From Sphingobacteriia bacterium (GTDB taxonomy: Bacteria; Bacteroidota; Bacteroidia; UBA7662): a stretch of DNA of 5,461 nt. This document shows, one piece after another, positions 1 through 5,461 of this stretch. The DNA lies in NCBI GenBank assembly GCA_009926245.1, contig RFPG01000101.1, positions 1 to 5,461 on the forward strand, read 5' to 3'. The translations under genes and the position numbers were made by a program. How positions within the stretch are numbered: position 1 is the first letter of the stretch; the number at the start of each line of letters is the position of its first letter. The notes under the pieces were generated by a model. The model searched no databases. It saw only the letters and a program-made list of their open reading frames with translations, and was not told the DNA's origin.

Positions 1-445
1 GATCGTTCCATGGATTGTTCCAATACGAAAAATAATTCCAACGAGCACCCCAACTCCAGCAAGGCGCATTCCAACCAATTCCAGGACCGATACCCCATCC
101 CCATCCCCCGTAATTGGGTCGGTACAAGCCGGGAAAAAACGATGCATCCAAATTCCCGTCCTGGTAACCCTGCCGGTAGGCCCGACGGTAATCCGCGACA
201 CTCATGCTTTCCACAGCTTCTCCATCGCGCTGGCTTCGATCCGCCTCCCCTTCGTAACGCTCCTCCAAGGGGCGCAGCGCCCGATCCGAGACCGTAACAC
301 GCTCGCTCTCGCTCTCAAAACCACCCGAAACGCGGTAAGCATCGGTATCGTAGTGATCGTACCGACCCGACACCCCGTTGATACGACCGGAACAAGATGC
401 CATCCATAACAGGCCCAGGAACCAAAATTTCTTCGCGTTGTTCAT
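1..445 (-). CDS. Putative lipoprotein with Trp/Gly-rich C-terminal region (3' part missing)
   Basis: This reading frame starts at an ATG at 445 and stays open for 148 codons to the left edge, so its C-terminus lies outside the window. The N-terminus is a lipoprotein signal peptide: MNNAKK, a hydrophobic stretch (residues 7-15, FWFLGLLWM), then the lipobox M-A-S-C with the lipidated Cys at residue 18. Residues after Cys18 (S-G-R-I-N-G) are not acidic, so the acidic surface-export signal known from some Bacteroidota lipoproteins is not seen; this weakly suggests a periplasm-facing protein. Residues 28-100 are highly charged and Tyr-containing (including ESESE at 44-48). From about residue 108 the chain becomes Gly/Trp/Asn/Tyr-rich (GGWGWG at 113-118, then WNNPW). 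Tyr/Asn/Trp-rich tails of this kind occur in small Bacteroidota lipoproteins of unknown role. It is transcribed divergently from proS. No enzymatic function is proposed. Confidence 0.8.
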   Translation of the reverse strand, partial: MNNAKKFWFLGLLWMASCSGRINGVSGRYDHYDTDAYRVSGGFESESERVTVSDRALRPLEERYEGEADRSQRDGEAVESMSVADYRRAYRQGYQDGNLDASFFPGLYRPNYGGWGWGIGPGIGWNAPCWSWGARWNYFSYWNNPWND

Positions 446-498
446 GTTGGGTAGGTTTAGATTTGACCGAAAAAGGAAGTGGGGAAGGCTGAATATTA

Positions 499-506
499 CA
501 AAATTA
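499..506 (-). promoter_or_regulatory. Putative -7 element for the lipoprotein gene (TAATTTTG)
   Basis: Read on the minus strand, this is an exact match to the Bacteroidota -7 consensus TAnnTTTG. It would place transcription initiation around position 492, giving a leader of roughly 45-50 nt before the ATG at 445. No good TTTG -33 element was found at the expected distance upstream, so the assignment rests on one motif plus its position between divergent genes. Confidence 0.35.
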
Positions 507-514
507 CCATTCTC

Positions 515-546
515 TTTGCCGATATTTTTACGTACTGATATTTTAA
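515..546 (+). promoter_or_regulatory. proS: Putative proS promoter (TTTG, 20 nt, TATTTTAA)
   Basis: A TTTG at 515-518 is followed after a 20-nt spacer by TATTTTAA at 539-546. This resembles the Bacteroidota vegetative promoter TTTG-N19-21-TAnnTTTG, with two mismatches at the end of the -7 element. Transcription would begin only about 5-10 nt before the ATG at 560, giving a very short leader. The spacing is right but the -7 match is imperfect. Confidence 0.35.
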
Positions 547-559
547 CATTCAACGCTTT

Positions 560-2029
560 ATGGCCAAAGAAATTACCCCCCGCCAACAAGACTACGCGCA
601 ATGGTACCAGGACCTGGTCCTGCGTGCCGGTTTGGCCGATTATTCGGCGGTCCGGGGCTGCATGGTGATCAAACCCTACGGCTTCGCCATCTGGGAAAGA
701 ATGCGGGATGCCCTGGACGCCATGTTCAAGGCAACCGGGCACCAAAACGCCTACTTTCCCCTCTTTATTCCTAAATCTTTCTTCAGCAAAGAGGCCGCCC
801 ACGTGGATGGTTTTGCCAAGGAATGCGCCGTCGTGACGCATTACCGATTGCGCACGGGATCCGATGGGCAAATCGAGGTGGACCCCCAAGCCAAATTGGA
901 AGAAGAGCTCATCGTTCGACCCACGTCGGAGACCATCATTTGGAACAGTTACCGCGACTGGATTCAGAGTTACCGGGACCTCCCTCTTTTGATCAACCAA
1001 TGGGCCAACGTGGTGCGATGGGAGATGCGAACCCGACTCTTCTTGCGCACCACCGAATTTCTTTGGCAAGAAGGGCATACCGCCCATGCCACAGCCGATG
1101 AAGCCCTGGTCGAAACCCGGCAAATGCTGGATATCTACGCCCACTTTGCCGAAAAATGGATGGCCATGCCGGTTATCAAAGGGATCAAAACCGAGCAAGA
1201 ACGTTTTGCAGGAGCTGTTGAAACCTTTTGCATCGAAGCACTTATGCAAGACGGCAAGGCCCTGCAGGCCGGTACCTCCCATTTTCTGGGACAGAATTTT
1301 GCCAAAGCCTTTGACGTCCAATTCGCCAACGCCCAAGGCGAACGTGAATATGTTTGGGCGACCTCGTGGGGGGTCTCCACCCGACTGATGGGTGCCCTGA
1401 TCATGGCGCATTCGGACGACGAAGGCTTGGTACTGCCTCCAGTTCTGGCCCCGGTGCAGGTGGTCATTGTCCCCATCTACAAAGGGAGTGATAGCATCCC
1501 CGTTCTCACCGAAGCATGCCAACAAATCGCCGAAGAATGCAAGGCTTTGGGTCTCAGGGTTGAATTGGATACCGAAGACCATGCCCGGCCGGGTTGGAAA
1601 TTTGCGCATCACGAATTGAGAGGAGTGCCCATCCGTATTGCCCTGGGCCTCCGAGATCTCCAAAACGGTGAGGTCGAATTAGCGCGACGGGATCTCCGGA
1701 CCAAAACACAGACAACCCGTGATGGCTTGGGATTGCATTGCAAAAATCTTTTGGACGAAATTCAAGAAGAGATGTACAACAAAGCCTTGGCCTTTCGGAC
1801 CGCCCAAACCCACCGTGTTGATACCAAAGAAGAATTTGTTCAAAAATTGGAACAGGGCGGTTTGGTCTTGGCGCATTGGGACGGAACCGGCGCCACCGAG
1901 ACCGCCATCAAAGAAGCCACCAAGGCCACCATTCGATGCATTCCATTGGACGCCCCCGATGAAGAGGGAACCTGTGTTTGGACCGGAAAGCCCTCGGCAC
2001 GAAGGGTGGTCTTTGCCAAGGCCTACTAG
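560..2029 (+). CDS. proS: Prolyl-tRNA synthetase, short archaeal/eukaryotic-like type (489 aa)
   Basis: This cytoplasmic class II aminoacyl-tRNA synthetase attaches proline to tRNA-Pro using ATP. The N-terminus and [18 protein letters not shown] (31-48) are typical of the type 3 family. The proline-site loop PTSET is at 121-125, motif 2 with [20 protein letters not shown] at 157-176, [11 protein letters not shown] at 237-247, and motif 3 with its Arg ([10 protein letters not shown]) at 271-280. An anticodon-binding domain follows at about 298-400, then the C-terminal extension ending in the family's typical FAKAY. There is no editing insertion between motifs 2 and 3, unlike the E. coli type, so clearing of mischarged Ala-tRNA-Pro would need a separate protein. 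The C-terminal zinc site is degenerate: of the usual four Cys positions only Cys472 remains, the others being Asp441, Thr446 and Thr475. The length is normal for the type. The start fits the family and lies just after a candidate promoter. Confidence 0.97.
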   Translation: MAKEITPRQQDYAQWYQDLVLRAGLADYSAVRGCMVIKPYGFAIWERMRDALDAMFKATGHQNAYFPLFIPKSFFSKEAAHVDGFAKECAVVTHYRLRTGSDGQIEVDPQAKLEEELIVRPTSETIIWNSYRDWIQSYRDLPLLINQWANVVRWEMRTRLFLRTTEFLWQEGHTAHATADEALVETRQMLDIYAHFAEKWMAMPVIKGIKTEQERFAGAVETFCIEALMQDGKALQAGTSHFLGQNFAKAFDVQFANAQGEREYVWATSWGVSTRLMGALIMAHSDDEGLVLPPVLAPVQVVIVPIYKGSDSIPVLTEACQQIAEECKALGLRVELDTEDHARPGWKFAHHELRGVPIRIALGLRDLQNGEVELARRDLRTKTQTTRDGLGLHCKNLLDEIQEEMYNKALAFRTAQTHRVDTKEEFVQKLEQGGLVLAHWDGTGATETAIKEATKATIRCIPLDAPDEEGTCVWTGKPSARRVVFAKAY

Positions 2030-2065
2030 GCTTACCGACCCCACCTACAACAACCAGACATCCCT

Positions 2066-2734
2066 ATGACCAGCGCCCATCAACAAATCCTCAATACGCT
2101 TGCCGGAAAATCGTCCAACAAACAGGCGATCTACGAAAACACCCTTCGTCATTTTGAATCGATCAAAGGCATCTTGCGCGGCATGGCCCATGCCTGGAAT
2201 GACGAAATGCAAAAACGAGACCCCCGCGTGGAGATTGAGTACAAAGACAAAAATAAATTTGAATGCAGCCTCAAATTTTCGGGCGATACCTTGGGCTTGG
2301 TCATGCACACCAATATTTTCACCTTTGATTCGCAACACTTTGTACACAAAAGTCAACGCGTCAAAGAAAACAGCATGAGGGCTTATTTTGGACAAATTCA
2401 GCTTTACAATTTCCTCTCTGACAGCTTCAAATACAACCGAATGCAGGACGGAGGCCAATTGCTGGCTCGAATCTTTGTGGACGGGGAAAGTCATTTTTTT
2501 GTGGACGGAAAACAACAATTTGGCTTTCTCTACAACAACCTGGATCAGCAAATCCTCAACGAAGCGGAACTAGAGAATATTCTAACCCTGGCCGTCCAAT
2601 ACAGTTTGAACGAGGACCTGATGGCCCCTCCCTACGAAGAGGTTAGCCAGGTTGTTTTGGGTCAGTTTTTGATGGAGCATAGCGGAGCTGGACTCAAAAC
2701 CGCCAAGCGATTGGGCTTTATGGGCGAATCCTGA
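2066..2734 (+). CDS. Conserved hypothetical protein, probably Bacteroidota-specific (222 aa)
   Basis: The function is unknown. The protein has no signal peptide and no membrane segment, so it is probably cytoplasmic. Residues 1-50 look helical (LRHFESIKGILRGMAHAWN at 27-45). Residues 54-85 alternate like beta strands (RVEIEYKDKNKFECSLKFSG, then LGLVMHTNIFTF). The centre carries the most family-like blocks: IQLYNFLSDSFKYNR at 111-125, and LLARIFVDGESHFFVDGKQ (132-150) followed by FGFLYNN (152-158). Helical segments follow at about 160-182, then a C-terminal part beginning APPYEEVSQVVLGQ. From memory, similar proteins of unknown function occur in other Bacteroidota, but this was not checked. 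The gene starts 36 bp after the proS stop on the same strand with no visible promoter or terminator between, so co-transcription with proS is likely. Its last 17 bp overlap the 3' end of the convergent folA gene. Confidence 0.85.
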   Translation: MTSAHQQILNTLAGKSSNKQAIYENTLRHFESIKGILRGMAHAWNDEMQKRDPRVEIEYKDKNKFECSLKFSGDTLGLVMHTNIFTFDSQHFVHKSQRVKENSMRAYFGQIQLYNFLSDSFKYNRMQDGGQLLARIFVDGESHFFVDGKQQFGFLYNNLDQQILNEAELENILTLAVQYSLNEDLMAPPYEEVSQVVLGQFLMEHSGAGLKTAKRLGFMGES

Positions 2735-3248
2735 GGTAACGCTGATAGCGATATCGCAGACCGCTTCGGCTTTCCTGCCATTCGCCGTTCTGTTCGCAAT
2801 GCCATAACATCGGATTAATCGTAAACCGGGCCGGTGCCTCCGGCCAGGTCCCTTCTACCTCGGTGCGATCGATCCAATCGGCCCTTTCTTCCAAGGCTTG
2901 GTAAACATCGGCGCCCCCGATGACCCAAAGTGGATCAACATCGGCCGTTGCTCCCAGGGCCTCTTCCACCCCTGTTGCCCAAATCACGCCGGGATAGCTT
3001 GTGAACAAGGGCGAATCAGGCGTTGGCCTTTGGCGGGTCAAGACCACAAAACGGCGACCCGGCAAAACCCGACCAATGCTCTCCAAGGTCCTGCGACCCA
3101 AAAGACAGGTGCTACCCATGGTCAGGCTCTTGAAACGCTGAAGGTCTTCGGGTAGATGCCAAAGCAGATCTCGACCATCGCCGACAGCGCCGTCGGTGGA
3201 AGAAGCCAGCAACAACCCGATTCGACCCTGATTCGGTGGACTCGTCAT
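2718..3248 (-). CDS. folA: Dihydrofolate reductase (176 aa)
   Basis: The enzyme reduces 7,8-dihydrofolate to tetrahydrofolate with NADPH in the cytoplasm. The fold signature is clear: [14 protein letters not shown] at the N-terminus, [11 protein letters not shown] (30-40) with the catalytic acid Asp35 (equivalent to E. coli Asp27), the cofactor-binding [15 protein letters not shown] (51-65) and the second nucleotide-binding segment VIGGADVYQ (109-117). The substrate-site Thr corresponds to Thr129. The usual Tyr-Leu-Thr there reads Asp-Arg-Thr, and the Gly-Asp that normally follows is also altered, so this C-terminal half is somewhat divergent. Length is typical for a chromosomal DHFR. The start ATG shares four bases (ATGA) with the thyA stop, which decides the start and gives a short N-terminal extension of about eight residues. 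The gene is last in the minus-strand operon, and its TAA lies inside the convergent neighbouring gene. Confidence 0.95.
   Translation of the reverse strand: MTSPPNQGRIGLLLASSTDGAVGDGRDLLWHLPEDLQRFKSLTMGSTCLLGRRTLESIGRVLPGRRFVVLTRQRPTPDSPLFTSYPGVIWATGVEEALGATADVDPLWVIGGADVYQALEERADWIDRTEVEGTWPEAPARFTINPMLWHCEQNGEWQESRSGLRYRYQRYLRIRP
3245..3248 (-). other. ATGA stop/start overlap, thyA to folA
   Basis: On the minus strand the thyA stop TGA and the folA start ATG share this tetranucleotide. No Shine-Dalgarno-like purine block precedes the folA ATG, so folA translation probably depends on terminating ribosomes from thyA. This would couple the amounts of the two enzymes. Confidence 0.85.
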
Positions 3249-4039
3249 ACCGCCACGGGGGCTTTGATGGCTGGATGCGGGTCGTAGCCGACCAACTGAA
3301 TGTGTTCGTAGGCAAAGTCATCCAGGTTCTGGACCGTTGGATCCAGGACCAAGCGGGGCAAGGGTCGGGGTTCCCGACTCAATTGCAGTTGGGCTTGCTC
3401 CAAGTGGTTGAGGTAGAGGTGGGCATCGCCCATGGTATGGACAAATTCCCCCACACCCAGACCGCAGACCTGGGCCACCATGTGGGTGAGCAGAGCATAA
3501 GAGGCGATGTTAAAGGGCACCCCCAAAAAAACATCGGCACTGCGTTGGTACAATTGGCACGATAATTTGTTATCGGCTACATAAAACTGAAAAAAGGCAT
3601 GGCAAGGAGGCAAAGCCATGGAAGGAATATCGGCCACGTTCCAAGCCGAAACCAAAAGCCGGCGGGAATCGGGGTTGCGGCGCAGCTGATCCACCACCTC
3701 GGCCAATTGGTCCACTACGGTGCCGTCTGGTTTGGTCCACTGCCGCCATTGCTTCCCATAAACAGGGCCCAATTCCCCCTCTGCGTCGGCCCATTCATCC
3801 CAAATACTCACCCCGTTTTCTTGCAAAAACCGAATATTGGTCGAGCCGGTTATGAACCATAACAATTCGTACACAACGGACTTGAAATGAACCTTTTTGG
3901 TGGTCAACAGCGGAAAGCCCTCGTTCAAATTCATCCGCAGTTGCGGCCCAAACAGGCTCAGCGTACCCGTACCGGTCCGGTCGTCCTTGCGGACACCGCT
4001 TTGGATGATTTGCTCCAGGAGTTGATGGTATAATTTCAT
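3245..4039 (-). CDS. thyA: Thymidylate synthase (264 aa)
   Basis: The enzyme methylates dUMP to dTMP, using 5,10-methylenetetrahydrofolate as both carbon donor and reductant and releasing dihydrofolate. Length is 264 residues, the same as E. coli ThyA, and the key residues fall at the same numbers: Arg21, Glu58 (YELLWF), Arg126-Arg127 (SRR), the nucleophile Cys146 in [13 protein letters not shown], Arg166 and Asp169 (QRSAD), Asn177, His207 and Tyr209 (HLYLNH). The C-terminus, [14 protein letters not shown], is the conserved tail that closes over the active site. All catalytic residues are present, so the enzyme should be active. It is translationally linked on both sides: its ATG overlaps the rsmG stop (ATGA) and its stop overlaps the folA start (ATGA). 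The downstream DHFR recycles the dihydrofolate made here. Confidence 0.98.
   Translation of the reverse strand: MKLYHQLLEQIIQSGVRKDDRTGTGTLSLFGPQLRMNLNEGFPLLTTKKVHFKSVVYELLWFITGSTNIRFLQENGVSIWDEWADAEGELGPVYGKQWRQWTKPDGTVVDQLAEVVDQLRRNPDSRRLLVSAWNVADIPSMALPPCHAFFQFYVADNKLSCQLYQRSADVFLGVPFNIASYALLTHMVAQVCGLGVGEFVHTMGDAHLYLNHLEQAQLQLSREPRPLPRLVLDPTVQNLDDFAYEHIQLVGYDPHPAIKAPVAV
4036..4039 (-). other. ATGA stop/start overlap, rsmG to thyA
   Basis: On the minus strand the rsmG stop TGA and the thyA start ATG share these four bases. No Shine-Dalgarno-like sequence precedes the thyA start, so re-initiation by ribosomes finishing rsmG is the likely route of thyA translation. Confidence 0.85.
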
Positions 4040-4695
4040 AAAGGTCTTTGGAAGGGGCCGGAGGCCATGGATACCACGAATTTTTGGTCAAAATAGGGTT
4101 GCTCAAAATACATCGAAACCGGGTACAAGTCAAAAGGCAAACCGGTCTCTTCCAATTCTTCCTTCAGGCCGCCCACAGGATCCCCACCCTTGAGAACCAA
4201 CCAGCCGTTGGGGCGATCGTGCTTGTGGGCCAAGGCAAGAGCCGACCGGGTCCATTGAACCAAGCTATTCATACGGGCCACCGCTCTGGAAACTACAAAG
4301 TCAAAGGGGCCCTTGACCTCCTCGGCCCGTTGATGCCTGGCCTCCAAATTGTGAAGGCCTAAGCGTTGAGCCAGGTCCTTGACCACGGTTATTTTTTTGC
4401 CGATGGAGTCCACAGCCACCCATTCAACCTCCGGAAATAGGATGGCCAGGGGAACGGCCGGAAAACCACCACCGGTCCCAATATCCAAGACCCTGGAGCC
4501 GCTTTGGAAGGAAAGAACTTTGGCCGGAGCCAAACTGTGTAACACATGGTGAATCGCCACGCGATCCTCGTCCTTGCGGGAAATCAAATTGATATGTTGG
4601 TTCCATTCCAGGACCAGACCCGGCAATTGATCCAACTTTTGTTTCTGGTCCTCCGTCAGCAGGGGGAAATAACGATGCCAGTCGGGGATTTCCAT
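4036..4695 (-). CDS. rsmG: 16S rRNA (guanine-527-N7) methyltransferase (219 aa)
   Basis: The enzyme is a SAM-dependent methyltransferase that makes m7G at position 527 in the 530 loop of 16S rRNA; loss of this activity is known in other bacteria to give low-level streptomycin resistance. The family's N-terminal helical signature WNQHINLIS is at 31-39. The SAM-binding motif I is [20 protein letters not shown] at 69-88. VDSIGKK (95-101) is the acidic motif that contacts the SAM ribose plus conserved lysines. RAEE (123-126) and DFVVSRAVA (132-140) are the remaining conserved blocks. LVLKGG (166-171) forms a late strand. Length is normal for RsmG. The ATG at 4695 starts 4 nt after the stop of the upstream glycosyltransferase gene, and the stop overlaps the thyA start, so it sits inside a four-gene minus-strand operon. 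Confidence 0.96.
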   Translation of the reverse strand: MEIPDWHRYFPLLTEDQKQKLDQLPGLVLEWNQHINLISRKDEDRVAIHHVLHSLAPAKVLSFQSGSRVLDIGTGGGFPAVPLAILFPEVEWVAVDSIGKKITVVKDLAQRLGLHNLEARHQRAEEVKGPFDFVVSRAVARMNSLVQWTRSALALAHKHDRPNGWLVLKGGDPVGGLKEELEETGLPFDLYPVSMYFEQPYFDQKFVVSMASGPFQRPL

Positions 4696-4699
4696 GGGC

Positions 4700-5461
4700 T
4701 TACCAACGAACCCTGGAAGGCTTGGGCGCCGTCAGGGTCCAAAATGTGCGAAGGAGCAGGTTAAGGAGGTCCAAAACCGGCAAAAATGGAAGGAGTCCCG
4801 CTTGTTTAAAGCGAGCCGCCAGCAAGCCAAGTACCAGCCATCGATTCAAAAAATAAAAAGCGACCGGCAAGGAATAAATCCAGGGAAGGTGTAGGGCCAC
4901 AGCAGGCCAAGCCAGCAAAATCCAAAGAGTAACCCCGTAAACCCCCAAGCGAAGGCGATGCCGAGGTCGTAAATAGGCCGAACTGCTGAGGTGCCGACGT
5001 TTTTGGGACCACCAAGCACCCCATCCATCGGGAGCCTGGGTGTAGGTCCAAGTGGAGGAATGCAAACAGACACGGACATTGCTGGGAGTGGCGGCTTGGT
5101 TAACAAAAAGGCCGTCATCCCCGGATAGATGTTTGAGGTGGGCACTAAAGCCTTTGTGATAAAAAAACAAATTGCGCAGGTAGGAAAGGTTGCCACCGCG
5201 ACCCATAAAGGCCTGACCGGTGAGAGCGTGTCCATAACATTGAACCGATGTGAACAGGGCGTCGGTTTGTTGAAACAGACCCAACAGCCCCCGGGTATTT
5301 TCGAGTTGAACATGCCCTAGGACCAATTCGGTGGACGATCGGTAGGTTCCTTGGATGCCCGACAGCCAGGTTTCGCTCGCCGGTCGGCAATCGGCATCGG
5401 TGAAAACCAGATGAGGATGCGATGCTGCCTTGATTCCGAGGGTCAAGGCGAATTTTTTTCC
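4700..5461 (-). CDS. Family 2 glycosyltransferase with C-terminal membrane segments (5' end missing)
   Basis: The frame is open from the right edge, so the N-terminal part of the GT-A domain is outside the window; 253 residues are visible, ending in TAA at 4702-4700. The visible start, GKKFALTLGIKAA, is the conserved stretch before the metal/nucleotide-sugar motif TDADC (21-25, the DxD motif). Then come MGRGGNLSY (86-94), the acceptor/catalytic-base region SGDDGLFVNQ (113-122) and SQKRRHLSS (152-160), matching the QxxR(R/W) motif of processive-like GT2 enzymes. Hydrophobic segments at about 172-190, 195-213 and 222-242 should anchor it in the inner membrane with the catalytic domain in the cytoplasm. 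It probably transfers a sugar to a lipid or envelope glycan; the substrate cannot be told. A TTG at 5446 could be mistaken for a start, but the conserved sequence continues upstream of it. rsmG begins 4 nt downstream. Confidence 0.9.
   Translation of the reverse strand, partial: GKKFALTLGIKAASHPHLVFTDADCRPASETWLSGIQGTYRSSTELVLGHVQLENTRGLLGLFQQTDALFTSVQCYGHALTGQAFMGRGGNLSYLRNLFFYHKGFSAHLKHLSGDDGLFVNQAATPSNVRVCLHSSTWTYTQAPDGWGAWWSQKRRHLSSSAYLRPRHRLRLGVYGVTLWILLAWPAVALHLPWIYSLPVAFYFLNRWLVLGLLAARFKQAGLLPFLPVLDLLNLLLRTFWTLTAPKPSRVRW

Larger units (their letters stand above)
446..559. promoter_or_regulatory. Divergent intergenic region between lipoprotein gene and proS
   Basis: This 114-bp AT-rich stretch is the only real intergenic space in the window and lies between two divergently transcribed genes, so it should hold both promoters. 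Candidate elements are listed separately. No Shine-Dalgarno-like purine block is seen immediately before either ATG. No inverted repeat that would clearly mark an operator was noticed. Confidence 0.6.

Noticed and set aside
10..297. A 95-codon plus-strand open frame at the left end
   Set aside because: The translation is Pro/Asn/Arg-rich without any motif, while the minus strand of the same stretch encodes a lipoprotein with a clear signal peptide and lipobox.
300..316. Short direct repeat (GAGAGC units on the minus strand)
   Set aside because: It only encodes the Ser-Glu run ESESE in the lipoprotein and has too few units to be treated as a repeat locus.
2045..2551. A 168-codon open frame on the minus strand opposite the unknown protein gene
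   Set aside because: It is antisense to a convincing gene, has no recognisable motif, and similar long antisense frames lie opposite proS and rsmG. This is expected from the codon use of the real genes.
2694..2717. Possible terminator just after the folA stop on the minus strand (GCC...GGC stem followed by TTTT)
   Set aside because: The stem is only about three uninterrupted base pairs, the T-run is four bases, and it lies within the coding sequence of the convergent gene; too weak to call.
2748..2757. Perfect 10-bp palindrome GCGATATCGC near the convergent gene ends
   Set aside because: It lies inside the folA coding region, leaves no loop for a hairpin, has no T-run after it, and is short enough to occur by chance.
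1..5461. Search for a CRISPR array, mobile element, tRNA/rRNA gene, riboswitch or defence/toxin system
   Set aside because: No spaced repeats, terminal inverted repeats, transposase or integrase motifs, cloverleaf-like sequences or nuclease/toxin domains were seen; nearly all of the window is taken up by six genes.

Overview
The window looks like ordinary chromosomal DNA from a member of the Bacteroidota, at a moderate GC content (roughly half by eye). Four observations support that. The prolyl-tRNA synthetase is the short archaeal/eukaryotic-like type, with a decayed zinc site. An outer-membrane-type lipoprotein has an aromatic/Gly-rich C-terminal part. The two divergent start regions carry matches to the Bacteroidota promoter element TAnnTTTG. 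None of the genes with a visible start has a clear Shine-Dalgarno sequence. The exact genus cannot be read from the sequence.

Layout, left to right. A minus-strand lipoprotein gene (1-445) starts inside the window and runs off the left edge. A 114-bp divergent intergenic region (446-559) holds its putative promoter and that of a plus-strand pair: proS (560-2029) and, 36 bp downstream, a 222-residue protein of unknown function (2066-2734). Convergent to these is a tightly packed minus-strand operon. In transcription order it contains a membrane-anchored family 2 glycosyltransferase (running in from the right edge to 4700), rsmG (4695-4036), thyA (4039-3245) and folA (3248-2718). The gaps are 4 nt, then two ATGA stop/start overlaps. 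The two convergent units overlap by 17 nt at their 3' ends.

Function. ThyA turns dUMP into dTMP and oxidises methylene-tetrahydrofolate to dihydrofolate, which FolA (DHFR) reduces again, so the translationally coupled thyA-folA pair is a complete thymidylate/folate cycle module. RsmG methylates G527 of 16S rRNA and ProS charges tRNA-Pro, so much of the window is housekeeping. The glycosyltransferase probably adds sugars to an envelope or lipid-linked substrate. I saw no mobile element, CRISPR array, RNA gene, defence system or frameshift. The least explained items are the unknown protein after proS and the divergent lipoprotein.
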